From the NCBI GenBank assembly GCA_001414345.1, contig LLCB01000251.1:24807-88806 (forward strand): DNA of 64,000 bases, read 5' to 3'. The notes below the pieces were generated by a model. The model did not search any database, had not been told where the DNA came from, and worked only from the letters and a program-made list of their open reading frames with translations. Below, piece after piece: positions 21,001 to 32,300 of this stretch; the first letter of the stretch is position 1, and every line of letters begins with the position of its first letter. This DNA comes from Hymenoscyphus infarciens (taxonomy: Eukaryota > Ascomycota > Leotiomycetes > Helotiales > Helotiaceae). The translations under genes and the position numbers were made by a program.

Positions 21001-23868
21001 TATAATAGTACGAAATATATACTATAGAAGAAGAGGTATATAGAAGTGCGTTCGAGACTGAATAACGTATATAAATACTAGATACTAATATAGAAGAAAA
21101 GGAAAAACTATCTCTCTTCTACTCTAGGAGTAGGCTACTATATATAAGAGGTTCAGACTATATAGAAGAGTCTAAAACTAAACAACCTTAGCTAATATAA
21201 AAGCTTAAACCTATATAATCTTCCTAAAACAGATAATATAAAATAATAACTACTGAAACCTTATATATAGTAGGTACTCCTAGCTATCTAGAATAGTATA
21301 CTATTATATCTCTCTCTCTTAAAAAAGACTTATTCTAAGTCTTCTCTCTCTTATTATTTAGAGTTAAATTAGAATACTATAGTATAATTATTAGAGTCGA
21401 AGCACTTATTATATTTATTGATTTTATTATAAGTAAGAAGGTAAATTAGAGTTTAAATTATAGCTAACCTAGTTTAAAGATACTTGATTTATTAAACTTT
21501 ATTATAAGCGAGACGAGATGTCGATTTTAAGTCTGAATTATAACTGAACTAATTTATAGATACTTATAAAAAAGACTTTATTTCTAATTCTTTTATATTA
21601 AAGTAAGTATTTACTAAAAGAGTATAGTCTAATCTAACTTATAGGTTAGAAAAAGTTTAAAGTAGAGTTAAGAACGAATTTAGAGTAGAGTTAGAGGTTA
21701 TTTAGTTAAGAGGTAATAATAACTTAGTTAAGAGCTTACTTTAAGAGTATACTAATTTATATCTAATTTGAATTTAAAGGAAACTTCTACGTCTAGCTAG
21801 AAGTTAAAGAAAGTAAGACTCTAATTAGAGTTAGTAGAGTTTTAGCTAGCTAAAAGCGAAGTTATTACTAAGTTATTAAAGTTAAAATTATTATCTAAGT
21901 ATCTAGGAATAATAAAAGAGAAGACAGTTTCAGGTATAATAGTATCTAAGTTCAGATATAGGTATATAGTTATATAAAACTATGTTATTTAAGCCTATAA
22001 ACTACCTTATTCCTTTTAGTAATTCAGGTCTGAATTAAGATACTTAAAGACTTATTTATTATCTTCTAATTCTACTTCAGATATAGTAAAAGATTCGCTA
22101 TTAGATTATAGAGAGTTTAGAGCTAAATTAGATAAGAAGAGGGTATTTTAGACTAAAGGACTAATAATATATAACTTAGCGTTTTAGTATATCTTCTTAT
22201 TTAAAGCTAAAAGATTAGCTACTATTTTAATAAAGTTATAGTTCTATTATCTCTTTCTTAAAATAGCTAAGTTTTAAAGCCGTAGTATAATCTTATTCTA
22301 TATTTAAAAGAACTATTCTAATTCTAGTATACCTCTAAGTATAGCTATACTTAAAAAGCGACTCTTAAAATTAGTAAAAGTTTCTTTAGCGTTATCTTCT
22401 TCTCCTCCTATCTATAAGGCTATAAAAGTATTCTAAGTATTCTCTGTTTTATAACTAGTTAAAAAGTAGGTATCTAAAAGAGTAACTATATCTTCTTACT
22501 CTTTAAAAGTATTCTAAACTAAGTCTAATTTATATCTAGGCTCTAAGTAGTTCCTAGTAAGTCTAGTTATTATACTCTAAATAAGAGCTTTATATATTAG
22601 AGGTAAACCGTAGTAGTCGGCATTTATATAGAGTCTATCTTATACTAATATCTTCTATTATTAGTATATAGGTGAAATACCGTTATCTAAAGGTTCGATC
22701 TTTTCAGTTATCTTACTTTTTCGTTAAAGTCGAAGAGTATTCGAAGAGGTTTCAGTGCTATATTAAGTAAGAGTAGAATATTAGAAGATATTAGAGGCAG
22801 CTGCTCGTAGTCGAAAGAGGTATAAATTTAGGTTTAGAAGTAGAAGAGAGTTCGATTAAAGGTTTAAAAGAGAGTTAGATTAGAAAGGGTTTAGAAATAA
22901 AGCGATTTATTAACTTATAAGTTCGCTTACTCTCTTTTCTAGCTTAGCTAACTAATCCTTTATTTCTTAATTTTCTACTTCTAAAGCTTATATAACTAAC
23001 TATATCTAGTCTATATTTAAGAAGTTCTACTTATCTTTATTTTATTAGAATCTTCTTAATCTTAGTATATAGATACTATTTAAGCGGCTTTTAGAAAGAT
23101 GTCTTTTAGTAAGAGAGGTAGCCTTAGAAAGTGTTTATTACTCGACGTTATTTAGTAGAACTATTAATATAATATCAAATTTAGAGAGAGAGAAGTAAGA
23201 GCAGATTTAGAAGCCTTCGTAATAACTATAGTATATTAACTTATTTACTAAACCTATATATAGTAGTCTCTATATAGAGAGAGTTATTAGAAGCCTTAGA
23301 GATACTTAGTATATTCCGCTTTCTTAATATATAATATACGATTTTTACTAGCTATCTATATAGATACTAAACCCTAGTATTACTAGCTGTCTAGGAGATC
23401 TCTAGAATCTCAGCTATTTAAGAATATCGTCGTTCGAGTCCGATTCTAGTCTAAAGCAAAAGATATATTATCTGACTTCGAATTCGAAACAAAAGCGACG
23501 ATAAGCTCGAAAAAGATATTATAAATACTATTACTAGCGAAGAAGAGTTTTTCCTTTTTATATAATAGTACGAAATATATACTATAGGAGAAGAGGTATA
23601 TAGGAGTATATTCGAGACTAAATAACGTATATAAATACTAGATACTAATATAGAAGAAAAGGAAAAACTATCTCTCTTCTACTCTAGGAGTTAGCTATTA
23701 TATATAAGAGGTTTAGACTATATAGAAGGGTCTAAAACCGAATAACCTCGGCTAATATAAAAGCTTAAACCTATATAGCCTTTCTAAAACAGATAATATA
23801 AGATAATAACTACTAAAACCTTATATATAACAAGTACTCCTAGCTATCTAGAATAGTATACTATTATA
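21001..23868 (-). mobile_element. Non-autonomous LTR retrotransposon, heavily RIP-damaged, 2868 bp
   Basis: Two LTRs of identical length, 21001-21308 and 23561-23868 (308 bp each), flank 2252 bp. The left LTR is followed by CTCTCTCTTAAAAAAGAC, which on the minus strand is a polypurine tract, so the element runs on the minus strand with its 3' LTR at the left. Flanking 5-mers are AAAAT and AGAAT, a target duplication with one G-to-A change. The interior aligns by eye with the better preserved element at 59020-62876, with C/G replaced by T/A throughout. It includes a gag-like region (about 22190-22400) but no visible polymerase. No frame survives. Confidence 0.8.
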
Positions 23869-23896
23869 AGAATAAGTCTCTTTTAAGAAAGAAGAA

Positions 23897-24258
23897 TATA
23901 ATAGTCTACTATTCTAGATTACTAGTATTTATAAAATTACTACTACTTATATAACTAAAAGTACTAAAAATATTAAAATCTAAAATTTATATATTAAGAA
24001 GATTATAATTACGATATTATATATTTAGCTTTTTAGCTTTTATTATTTAGTATTAGTTATATTAGATAGATCTTAGTTATTATTATTATTAGACCTTAGT
24101 AGTATCTAATCTCTTATATATAAATACTTCTACTCGAGATAGTAGAAAGCTAATTTAGTCTTTTCTTCTATATTAGCACCTAGTATTTAAATATATTATT
24201 CTATGAAATATACTTCTATATATCTCTCTCGTAGTTATATCTACTTCGTACTATTATA
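23897..24258 (+). mobile_element. 3' LTR of a + oriented Gypsy copy, 362 bp
   Basis: The segment runs from TATAATAGTCTACTATTCTA to TTCGTACTATTATA. It is the reverse complement of the 363-bp LTR family. It is preceded by a purine-rich AAGAAAGAAGA tract, consistent with a polypurine tract. Its internal region is the displaced segment 20520-21000. Confidence 0.75.
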
Positions 24259-24980
24259 TCTACTATATAGCACTTCTACTAAAATACTATAGAATAATAT
24301 ATAAATCTTTCTATTCTCTCTACTAGATATAGAAAAGCTATTATTCTTATATAGAATTAGAAGAGATAGAGATCTTAAAAGCTAGAAATAGAATATAATT
24401 AGCTAAAACCGCTTAAAAGAAGAGATATTATTAAAAGAAGAATATATAACTATATTAGAAGCGAATCTATAAATAGTTATAAGTGTTTTATACTCTTCTC
24501 TTCTTTCTTTAGACGTTTATTACTATACTATATAAGAGATTACTTCTACTATACTTACTCGTCTAGCTATAAGATATAAATCGTAAGCGATCTCTTATAC
24601 TATAGAAATAATAAGATAGAATAGCTTTAAAAGTAAGAAAAGATATAGATAAAAGCTTTTTAAAAGAATAGAAGTACTAATCTAGCTAAGACTCTAAAAC
24701 GCTAAATATATAGATATTAATTAAAGCTTAATAATATTATATATACTAAGTATAGAAATAGAGAGATAAGATATAGTTCTTACTCTTAATATATCTACTT
24801 TGTTTAGCTATATAAATAAGTATTATTTTAGAGAACTTAGAAGAATTAAGTAGTTATATTATCTTTAATAATAGTTTATTTATTACTCTAGATAATCTCG
24901 TATAATCTAAAAGAATATAAGTCTATATATAGCTAGGATTCCTAAGCTTTACCTCTCTATTATTTCTATATGAATTCTAT
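24259..24980. other. AT-rich unassigned transposon relic
   Basis: RIP-like AT-dominated sequence with no open frames and no LTR match that I could make. It ends abruptly near 24985, where normal composition resumes. Confidence 0.4.
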
Positions 24981-25425
24981 TACGATCGATACCACGGCCT
25001 ATGCTATTCATAGATATACTCGAGTAGCGATCGGGACGCAGTCACATGACGGTGTTGCGGGCCTGCTTCGGACTGCGTAACTGCGTTTGATGCCTGATTG
25101 GTTGAAGGATCGATACCACCTCGTTGCTCGGCTGTTGCGCAAAGTAAACACGCCGCATCCCCAGCCTTCCCATTTTCCAAGGGCAAGCCCAACCACCTCG
25201 TCATACTTCTCTCCTTTCTCAGACTGCAGATAATTTCTGCAGACAACCTCATAAAAACCAACTCCAAATTCCAACACTTCAAACATCGTTGTTATCTCCT
25301 CGCAATTCTCGATATCGATTTGACTTCCTCGTCTGGGTTGGCCACACATATCCCAGCGTTGACGGGTTCTCGTCACATAGCAATCAAACCCGCATACATT
25401 CCTTTCTCTACGACCAGAAGCCAAC
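24981..25425. promoter_or_regulatory. Probable promoter/5' leader of the membrane-protein gene
   Basis: Normal-composition DNA between the AT block and the ATG at 25426. The word GATCGATACCAC occurs at about 24984 and again at about 25109. The final 170 bp are pyrimidine-rich, as is common in fungal 5' leaders. Confidence 0.35.
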
Positions 25426-26775
25426 ATGGCACCGCTACCAGATAGCACCACGGTTCGCGAATACCTCACCACACTCCTCAAACGCGTTCCTTCCTCCGCA
25501 CCCTCCGCCGCTCATGTCCTCAAACGAGCCTCCCCTCTCCTCCCTCGAGCCGATGGCAATGGATTGGCAAGTCCTGATGCCGGTGTCACACCACTCGAGT
25601 CCATTCCCAACAAGGCTGTCTTCGCATTGTTCGGTCTGATTGGTGTTGGCTTCGTGCTGACGGGTATTTGGTTCTTCTTCTGGGCTAAGAATGGAGGGTT
25701 CGTGTTCCAGGAGAACGATTGGGATGATTACAAGTCCACTGTCCTGAGACGCAAGGGACCTAATGGAACAACACTGAGTGGTGCAACGGAGAGTACGGAT
25801 CTCGGTGGTGGAAGTGTCGTTCATGGCGAGAAGAAGAAGAGTCGTTGGGGTAGAAGTAAGGCGGGGAAGAGTAAGAAGGGAGGAAATCGGTACAAGGATT
25901 TCGATGAGGAGAACAGTGAAATGACTAGTACAGTCGGGAGTGATATGAGCGACCTGAAGAGACAGATCAAGAAGGACCGGAAGAAGGCCAAGAAGGAAGG
26001 TCGTCTAAGAGGTGGCGATTTAGGATCTGAAATGACCGAGCAAACCGAAATGATGGAGGCCGAGGAAGGAGGTGATAGTGTTGTTGATGCTATGCGTGCT
26101 TACCGTCATGAGAAGCCTGCTCGTGTTGGTGGTCTCAACAAGGAATCAGATGCTAGTGCCTGGGATGGATCTACCAACGACAACTCTACTGCCGCCTCCG
26201 ACCTCCTCTCCAACCGCGAACGAACACCAACAAGTACACCAACCAAATCCAAGAAGGAACGCAAAGACAAATACACTGGCGGTACTGGCGGAATTCGAAA
26301 GGTTGTTAGCTCATCTACCCCCGGCTCCAACTTCTGGGGCCGCGGCTCTACAGTTACCACCAGCACCAATGACCACACAACCAACAATTCAGATCGCATC
26401 AAGGCCGAAGCCAAGAAACTTCAAGAAAAGGGACGCGCTGCTCAACGAAGAGACTTCTCTTTCCAAGCTGGTGATGATAGCACCGTTGATGGTTCTGAAG
26501 ACCCTAGACGTGCACGACGCGAAGAGAGAGAGGCAAGACGAGCAAATCGCAGTCCATCGAAGAAAGTTCCAGGAAGCTACGATTATGCGGGAAGTGAAAT
26601 TGGAAGTAATGTGAGCAGTGATGTTGGCACGAAAAGTTATCACCATCCAATTCCTGGTTTGAGTGTTGCAGGTTCGAGTGTGGTTGATTATGCGGAGGAA
26701 AGAAGGAAAAAGAGAAGCGGAGGAGGGGGATATCGAAGAGGAAGAAGGGATAGTTTGAGTGATGATGGCAACTAA
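25426..26775 (+). CDS. Single-pass membrane protein with charged cytosolic tail, 449 aa
   Basis: This intronless gene starts at an ATG at 25426 in the context CCAACATGG. A short N-terminal region (about 60 residues) precedes one strong transmembrane helix near residues 64-88 (FALFGLIGVGFVLTGIWFFFW). The tail that follows is long, highly charged and disordered. It contains a lysine-rich block (about 135-155), acidic/serine segments, a coiled-coil-prone stretch around AEAKKLQEKGRAAQRR, and an Arg-rich end. There is no cleavable signal peptide beyond the anchor and no enzyme motif. The sequence looks like a conserved uncharacterised Pezizomycotina protein, which is an impression and not a database match. 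Plus- and minus-strand alternative frames over the gene are shadows. Confidence 0.8.
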   Translation: MAPLPDSTTVREYLTTLLKRVPSSAPSAAHVLKRASPLLPRADGNGLASPDAGVTPLESIPNKAVFALFGLIGVGFVLTGIWFFFWAKNGGFVFQENDWDDYKSTVLRRKGPNGTTLSGATESTDLGGGSVVHGEKKKSRWGRSKAGKSKKGGNRYKDFDEENSEMTSTVGSDMSDLKRQIKKDRKKAKKEGRLRGGDLGSEMTEQTEMMEAEEGGDSVVDAMRAYRHEKPARVGGLNKESDASAWDGSTNDNSTAASDLLSNRERTPTSTPTKSKKERKDKYTGGTGGIRKVVSSSTPGSNFWGRGSTVTTSTNDHTTNNSDRIKAEAKKLQEKGRAAQRRDFSFQAGDDSTVDGSEDPRRARREEREARRANRSPSKKVPGSYDYAGSEIGSNVSSDVGTKSYHHPIPGLSVAGSSVVDYAEERRKKRSGGGGYRRGRRDSLSDDGN

Positions 26776-27479
26776 TTTTTCGAGCTTTCATCCTCTACGT
26801 CAAAAGTCGTGGTATCAGGTCGTGTCAAGGAATTTGGACCGGGTAGATTGCATTTGGGATGGATATGAATACGAAGCATCGGGAATGATAATGCATGGAT
26901 GATGAATTTGGCGGCATGGCAATTGCGGTTCTTCCTCGGTGTTCTTGGTACATAAATGGATTTTGTATGTACGTGTAGATAGCAACTTTGATGATTTTAT
27001 TTGGGAACCAAGACTTTAAACAAACCGAATCTTGAACGGTCTTCCTTCTCCCAGTGTCATATGATGAAGTCCAATGATGTTGCCTTTTTCCTCTTTCAGT
27101 GCCACTTAAATCCTGGCTTAACCCTCTCCCCTCACATCATTCTGGCTGCATGTAGACTAAGAGAAGCTCCTCCATATATCGTTCACTACGAAATCTGTAA
27201 GGTAACAACCCAAAATTGAAGCCGAGAGGCAAGAACCCAACCAAGCGGAAGAATCCACTCTTTTGAGACCAGAGACGAATGAATAGAATTTGCAGACTCT
27301 GAAGAAAGATCCCAATGCCAAATGCCTTGCGCATATTACCCAGACATCACCATTGCTACTTCTAAAGTTGAAAAATCCCGAAGTCAGGCACAACAAACCA
27401 CGGACGCGAGCTTGAGTTCTCTCCATAAGCGCGACAGTCCTCAAGCTGCTTTACAAGATTTTTCTACATGAGGTGGGCA
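26776..27479. other. Intergenic, no gene seen
   Basis: This holds the 3' flank of the membrane-protein gene followed by motif-free sequence. Overlapping frames of under 100 codons on both strands near 27140-27440 have no support. Confidence 0.4.
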
Positions 27480-27483
27480 GTAG

Positions 27484-27715
27484 TAGGTCACCTACAACCA
27501 GTATCCTAAAAAATAACCTCGGCTATTCATAGGTAACCTACCTGCCTATGGGATAATCGCAAGCTATTTGTAGGTAACCTACGAATAGGCGAGCTTTTTT
27601 ACAAGATATTTTTATAAGGTCGTTTTACTAGATGTAAGTCTTTATAGGTCACCTACCAATAGCCAGCTGGAAATCCCCAGCTACTCACAAGTAATATACA
27701 AATAGCTCGACTGTT
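27484..27715. repeat. Array of imperfect palindromes around GTAGGTNACCTAC
   Basis: At least four related palindromic units occur: TAGTAGGTCACCTAC near 27484, CATAGGTAACCTACC near 27528, GCTATTTGTAGGTAACCTAC with GAATAGGC near 27564, and TATAGGTCACCTACC with AATAGCC near 27640. Several are flanked by inverted GCTATT/AATAGC arms, so each can form a stem-loop. The array is noncoding and may be a decayed foldback element. Confidence 0.65.
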
Positions 27716-29383
27716 TAAATGAGTCTAGAAAGTCGATCCAAATAGGAAAACAGTTCCCACCCGCTTGCAGTACGTCTCTGTCGGTTCCTTTCTGATAGTA
27801 AACCTGCTTGTGCTTTTCCCTCGCAAGTCCACTTTACCAGCCAGAAGATGTTAGTTGAGAATAGCAAAGTATGAAGGAACATGTAGATTGTTGGAGGTTC
27901 GGAAGACGCAGCACTTGTTGTTCTATATTTTGGGTTGTCGTTGACGTTTACTAGGAGGGAAGAGAACATATGCATATGTGAACTCTTGCTGTTAAAGATG
28001 CTGTTTCAGCGTACCAAGATCAGTGTAGCTTTTGTTGTGATTTTAACGTGATTCGCGACCTTACGCTCTATTTACTCGCAATCCCGGCTATGGTACAGTC
28101 AGGCCTTCTATGGAGCCAAAATTAGCCAAAATTATAGACAAATATCAAATTTGCGACATTGACTGAAGCAAATAGTCAATCGTATAAGCCCAGGACCAAT
28201 CGAATTCGCCTGACCCCCCCCCCCCCCCCAATTTCCCCAATTCCCCTAATGTCTTGCCCTACAAGTTTTACCCCGCCCGTACCTTCCATTGCCACCCACC
28301 CTTCTATTTCCCTTTCAAAACTTTACATTAACGAGCCCTTCCTCGTCCCAATATCTTTCGCAGTAATAACCGTCTCCCTGATGATAGCCTCGATCTCCAT
28401 CCATCTTCCTTACGCCAACCATAGCAAAACAAAACCACTTTAAGCGCTAAGCCAGAAACCAATCTTCCCAGAATCAAACATTTTTCCAGCTCCCAAAACC
28501 AAAGAAATATGTCGCAAGAACGAAATCCTAATTCCTATAATAAGGTCCCGTAGCAATGCGTGGTGTTTGGTGTTCTCTGGTGGGGGGAGGAGGGTTCTAT
28601 GTTCTAGTCTTAATATCATCGTCTAAAGAAGAAAGGAGAGGCCAAGAAACTATATATTTATGCCAAGGGCAATTCGAGATTGTAGTGTCGTCGGGCTCGA
28701 TGGTTGTACTTTGTTGTGGATTGGTTGATATCGGGTCGTTGGTGCTACAGGAATGAAAGCGCCATATCTGTTCATCCTGGGTGGGGGAGTTGTAGTATAT
28801 TATGGTCGAGGGACTTGATGAATTTCTGTAACTTTGGTCGCGTGGGTATGAGAGCTGGTTTTGCCATGTCTTTTCTTGGTCGATCGTCGTATTCGAGAGT
28901 TGGAAGATGCAGAAGAGGAATTACTTTCGCTCGATTGAGATTTCTCCATCTTTGCCCCGCAAAAAGAAGTTAACAAGTAGAGGAAATTGAGAATCATTAC
29001 CACCTGCAGCAACTAAAAGTTGTGGTTGTTCTCCGCTTGCGGAACGCCAGTGTTGGGATACAAAGAACTGACATGATCATGCATGTATTAATCTGAACCA
29101 TTGAGCTCTGAAGAAAAAGGGTCGTGCGAATAATCATCGTTGATCTGTTTGGAAGCTTTCAAGCTCACCACGCAGACCAAACTTGAAAAGCTGAAAGTTG
29201 GGATCTTGATAAAAGATCCAGGTGGCAGAAGTGCCCGCCACAAATCCCCAAGGATAATTGACGTTGTCGATGATGCTGTGGGGGATCTTATTTGATGGGG
29301 GTTGCTGTGTATCTTTGTGCTGGTTGTGTGTCTGATGTCGCTGTGTGTAGAACGAGATGAAAGTGAAGATAAATGGTTTCATG
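27716..29383. other. Intergenic with a C16 homopolymer; no firm gene
   Basis: A run of 16 C occurs at 28214-28229. A short minus-strand frame beginning with a hydrophobic MKPFIFTFISFYTQ (ATG at 29382) can be spliced to 29003-28921 to give about 98 residues. However, its ATG lies one base beyond the stop of the mosaic gene on the same strand, which makes an independent gene unlikely. No other candidate stands out. Confidence 0.3.
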
Positions 29384-32300
29384 TCATCCTACCAGACAAT
29401 TAGAATATGTGCAAGAGCTACTAGGCTTTTCAATTCTACTTACTCCATATTGGCTGAGTTCCCGGCCAAGATAAATTTCAAGTGTGTGGCAATTGAAGTC
29501 TGTGATAGCAGCGTCGTGAACGACTTCTTCGCCACAAGAAAGACAACTCTGTTGTTTTGCACTTATCCCTTGCAAATGCTGACACGCAATCGCTTCCAGG
29601 GAGAGGGTCATTAGAATTCGAATCGAAATCCTCAAGTCGAACAATGAACTAGGTTCTGATTCCGGTTTAGTGGTAATAGTAGGATTGCTATGTTGGTCCA
29701 AATTAAGGTGCAATTCTTGTTTCAAGCATTTCGGACAACGCCACCACTTCGGAGAGGTTTTACGTTCTGCTCTTCCTCTATTCTGTGTCGATCGCCAATG
29801 AGTCTTTTTGTCAATTGGTAGCTTGTTGCCCTCTGACATCACAAGGTCTTCCAACCCCCTGCTCTTTTGGCAATCCCAAAGAATATTTGTAGTCGTAGAA
29901 CCATTATGCGCATTGTTGCAGTGACGTTCGAAATCTGCTACTCTAGAGAGGGTATGCTGACCACCCTTTTCCCAGCAACTTTGACCAAGATGCTCACACC
30001 ATAATGAGGTGCAAGCTAACTGAAGTGCTAGTGCGCTAGAAGAGCAAGCAGTGTCGATGTTGAAGGAGTGGCCACTGAAACTGAATTGGTAATTGATTCT
30101 GCCAGGCCCAAATGCTCTAACACCCTCGGTAATGAAGTATGTGTCAACGTCCTGGGCGGCATTGACATCGCGCCAGTCATCAGAATTCTGTCCATAATAA
30201 CCAGACACTTCGAGAGCTTCGTAAACCGTCTCGAGAGTTAATCTTTTCTTTAACAAGTTCTCACAAGGGGCTGACCACACAGTTTTAATGCAAGATCCCG
30301 GGACGAAAGAACGCGGGATAAAAATCCGATATCGCTCATCAAGTTTGCCGGTTCCTGAGGATCCACTGCCAATATTTGGTGCAGAGTCATTTCTATGGGC
30401 TGTGCTTTGCTCTGAATCGAAAAAGTCAGGAACCCCCGGTGTTTCCATGTTCCCGTTTAGAGAGGAGGGAGTTAGTAGATTGACGGCCAGTTTCTTTGAA
30501 ACAAGGTGAGTGTCATTGTTGAAAACATTTGCACCACCCTCGCTATTAGGAATGATTTCCCCAATGAACTTCGACTCGGCGGAGTTAGGTTTCGACGCCA
30601 CCAAGTCCGCAGTGGTGGATGTAGAATCCAGTAAGAGATCCCAAGACTGAGGACTCGGTTCGTTCTCCGCTGATGAACTGTTGAGGCACGATGGTTTGCG
30701 TGAGCGTTCCGAGGTCTTCTGATGATCAAGCTTTCGCTTAATGTCAGGCGCCCGCAATCGTATGGCCTTTATCAAATCCTCATCCAATCGCCCTAGCATT
30801 GTCGCAATTAAGCCGCCAGTACTTGTTCCTCCAATTAGATCGAAGATCTCGTTCGGGTTGATATGGCTAACTGTATCCATGAGGTGCTTCAGTATTATGA
30901 GACTGGAAAGCCCTCGAACTCCACCTCCATCTAGAAAAGGAAATTAGTATTCGGGCTGCACAATAATGGACAAATAATTATAACTAAACCTGTGTAAAGA
31001 AGTAGCAAGAGTGTTGAGCAAGAGATTAACTCCTAATTATCCGTCTGCCTTTGATATAGAGAAAAGGAAAGTTGCATGCATACCTAAAGAAAGAAAGTTC
31101 ACTGGTCTCTCGTGGGTCAATGTTCCTTTGAGATCTTCAGTGATAGGCGGCGTTTCAGGCAGCATCTTCCCGCCATGTTTTTCCCACCATGTATGACCAA
31201 ACTCAAGTGCGTCGGGGTCATCTTCAGGGCGATATGAAATGGACTGGCGTGCAATATCCCAAAGGTTTTCCTCTACTGTAGGATCCACTTTGGAATCAAA
31301 CCAAAAGATATTATCCGCAAGTACCCCGCTTTGCTTAGACAAGTAGACAAGGGCGAGCTTTGATTTCTCCACATCATTGAAGTCTTGCAAGCACAATAAT
31401 TTTTCTGATCCTTCTCCAACGATCCAATTTTGGAGCATGGACCACTTGTTTTTAGTCAAGGTACCTAATAATGCAATTCTCTCTCCAGAATTCCACTCAA
31501 TAGGTATCGAAGGCATACAAGCACTCGATCCGTAATGGATTTGAAGCTCCTTCGAAAGTACTTCTGGTTGAAGCTTCGGGCTTGATGAAAATTGTCGACG
31601 GTTCGCGCGACAGGATAACTCAGTACAAGATATTAGTGGCTTTGAGTCTGCGCTATGATTTTCATATTGTGACGAGCACATATTTGTGTAGTAATCGCTC
31701 GATAGGCTGTTGTTATCCTTCGCCGCGCCTGAGGAATTCATGCTGGATTTGGTCGTTGCATAACCCCTAATTCGTTTGCGAGGAGGGCAATTTTGGCCAT
31801 CAAAATCGTCGTCATTGTCATCGTCACTATCGTCTCTAGGGCGAGAGTTTGGCCCTAAAGGGAAGTCGTCCCTTTTCTGAAAATGCTTTGCGAGATGTTT
31901 CATCCTCACTTCCCAAGTGGTAAATCTCACCCCACAAAATTCGCACACACGAGGCCAATTTCTGCTCAATATATAGTTCCATCCGCCAGAAATGTCATTT
32001 GCATTGGCCACATTGAGATCATGCTGTCTTCGGAGATGGTTGTTCAGATGGTATTTCCTCGCGAATGTGTGCTTGGGGTTGTCGTGCAATGGTAGGCATG
32101 CGCGGAGGTGATTTTCGGGACTTTCTAGCATGGAGAATGAGCATTTGCAAATCATACAGCCTGCAGAGTTATCGGGCACCAGGCAAGTCAGGCACATGAA
32201 CCGCTCTTGGGGGTAGTGGTTTTCTTCATGTCTCTTCCTGCAACAATTCGTCAGCCGGGACTTTTCTGTGTGAAACACAAGAGGGAAGAGTAATGTATTG

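Noticed and set aside
28921..29382. Small secreted protein with a spliced 98-aa model
   Set aside because: Its ATG is one base after the stop of the mosaic gene on the same strand, and no family resemblance supports an independent gene.
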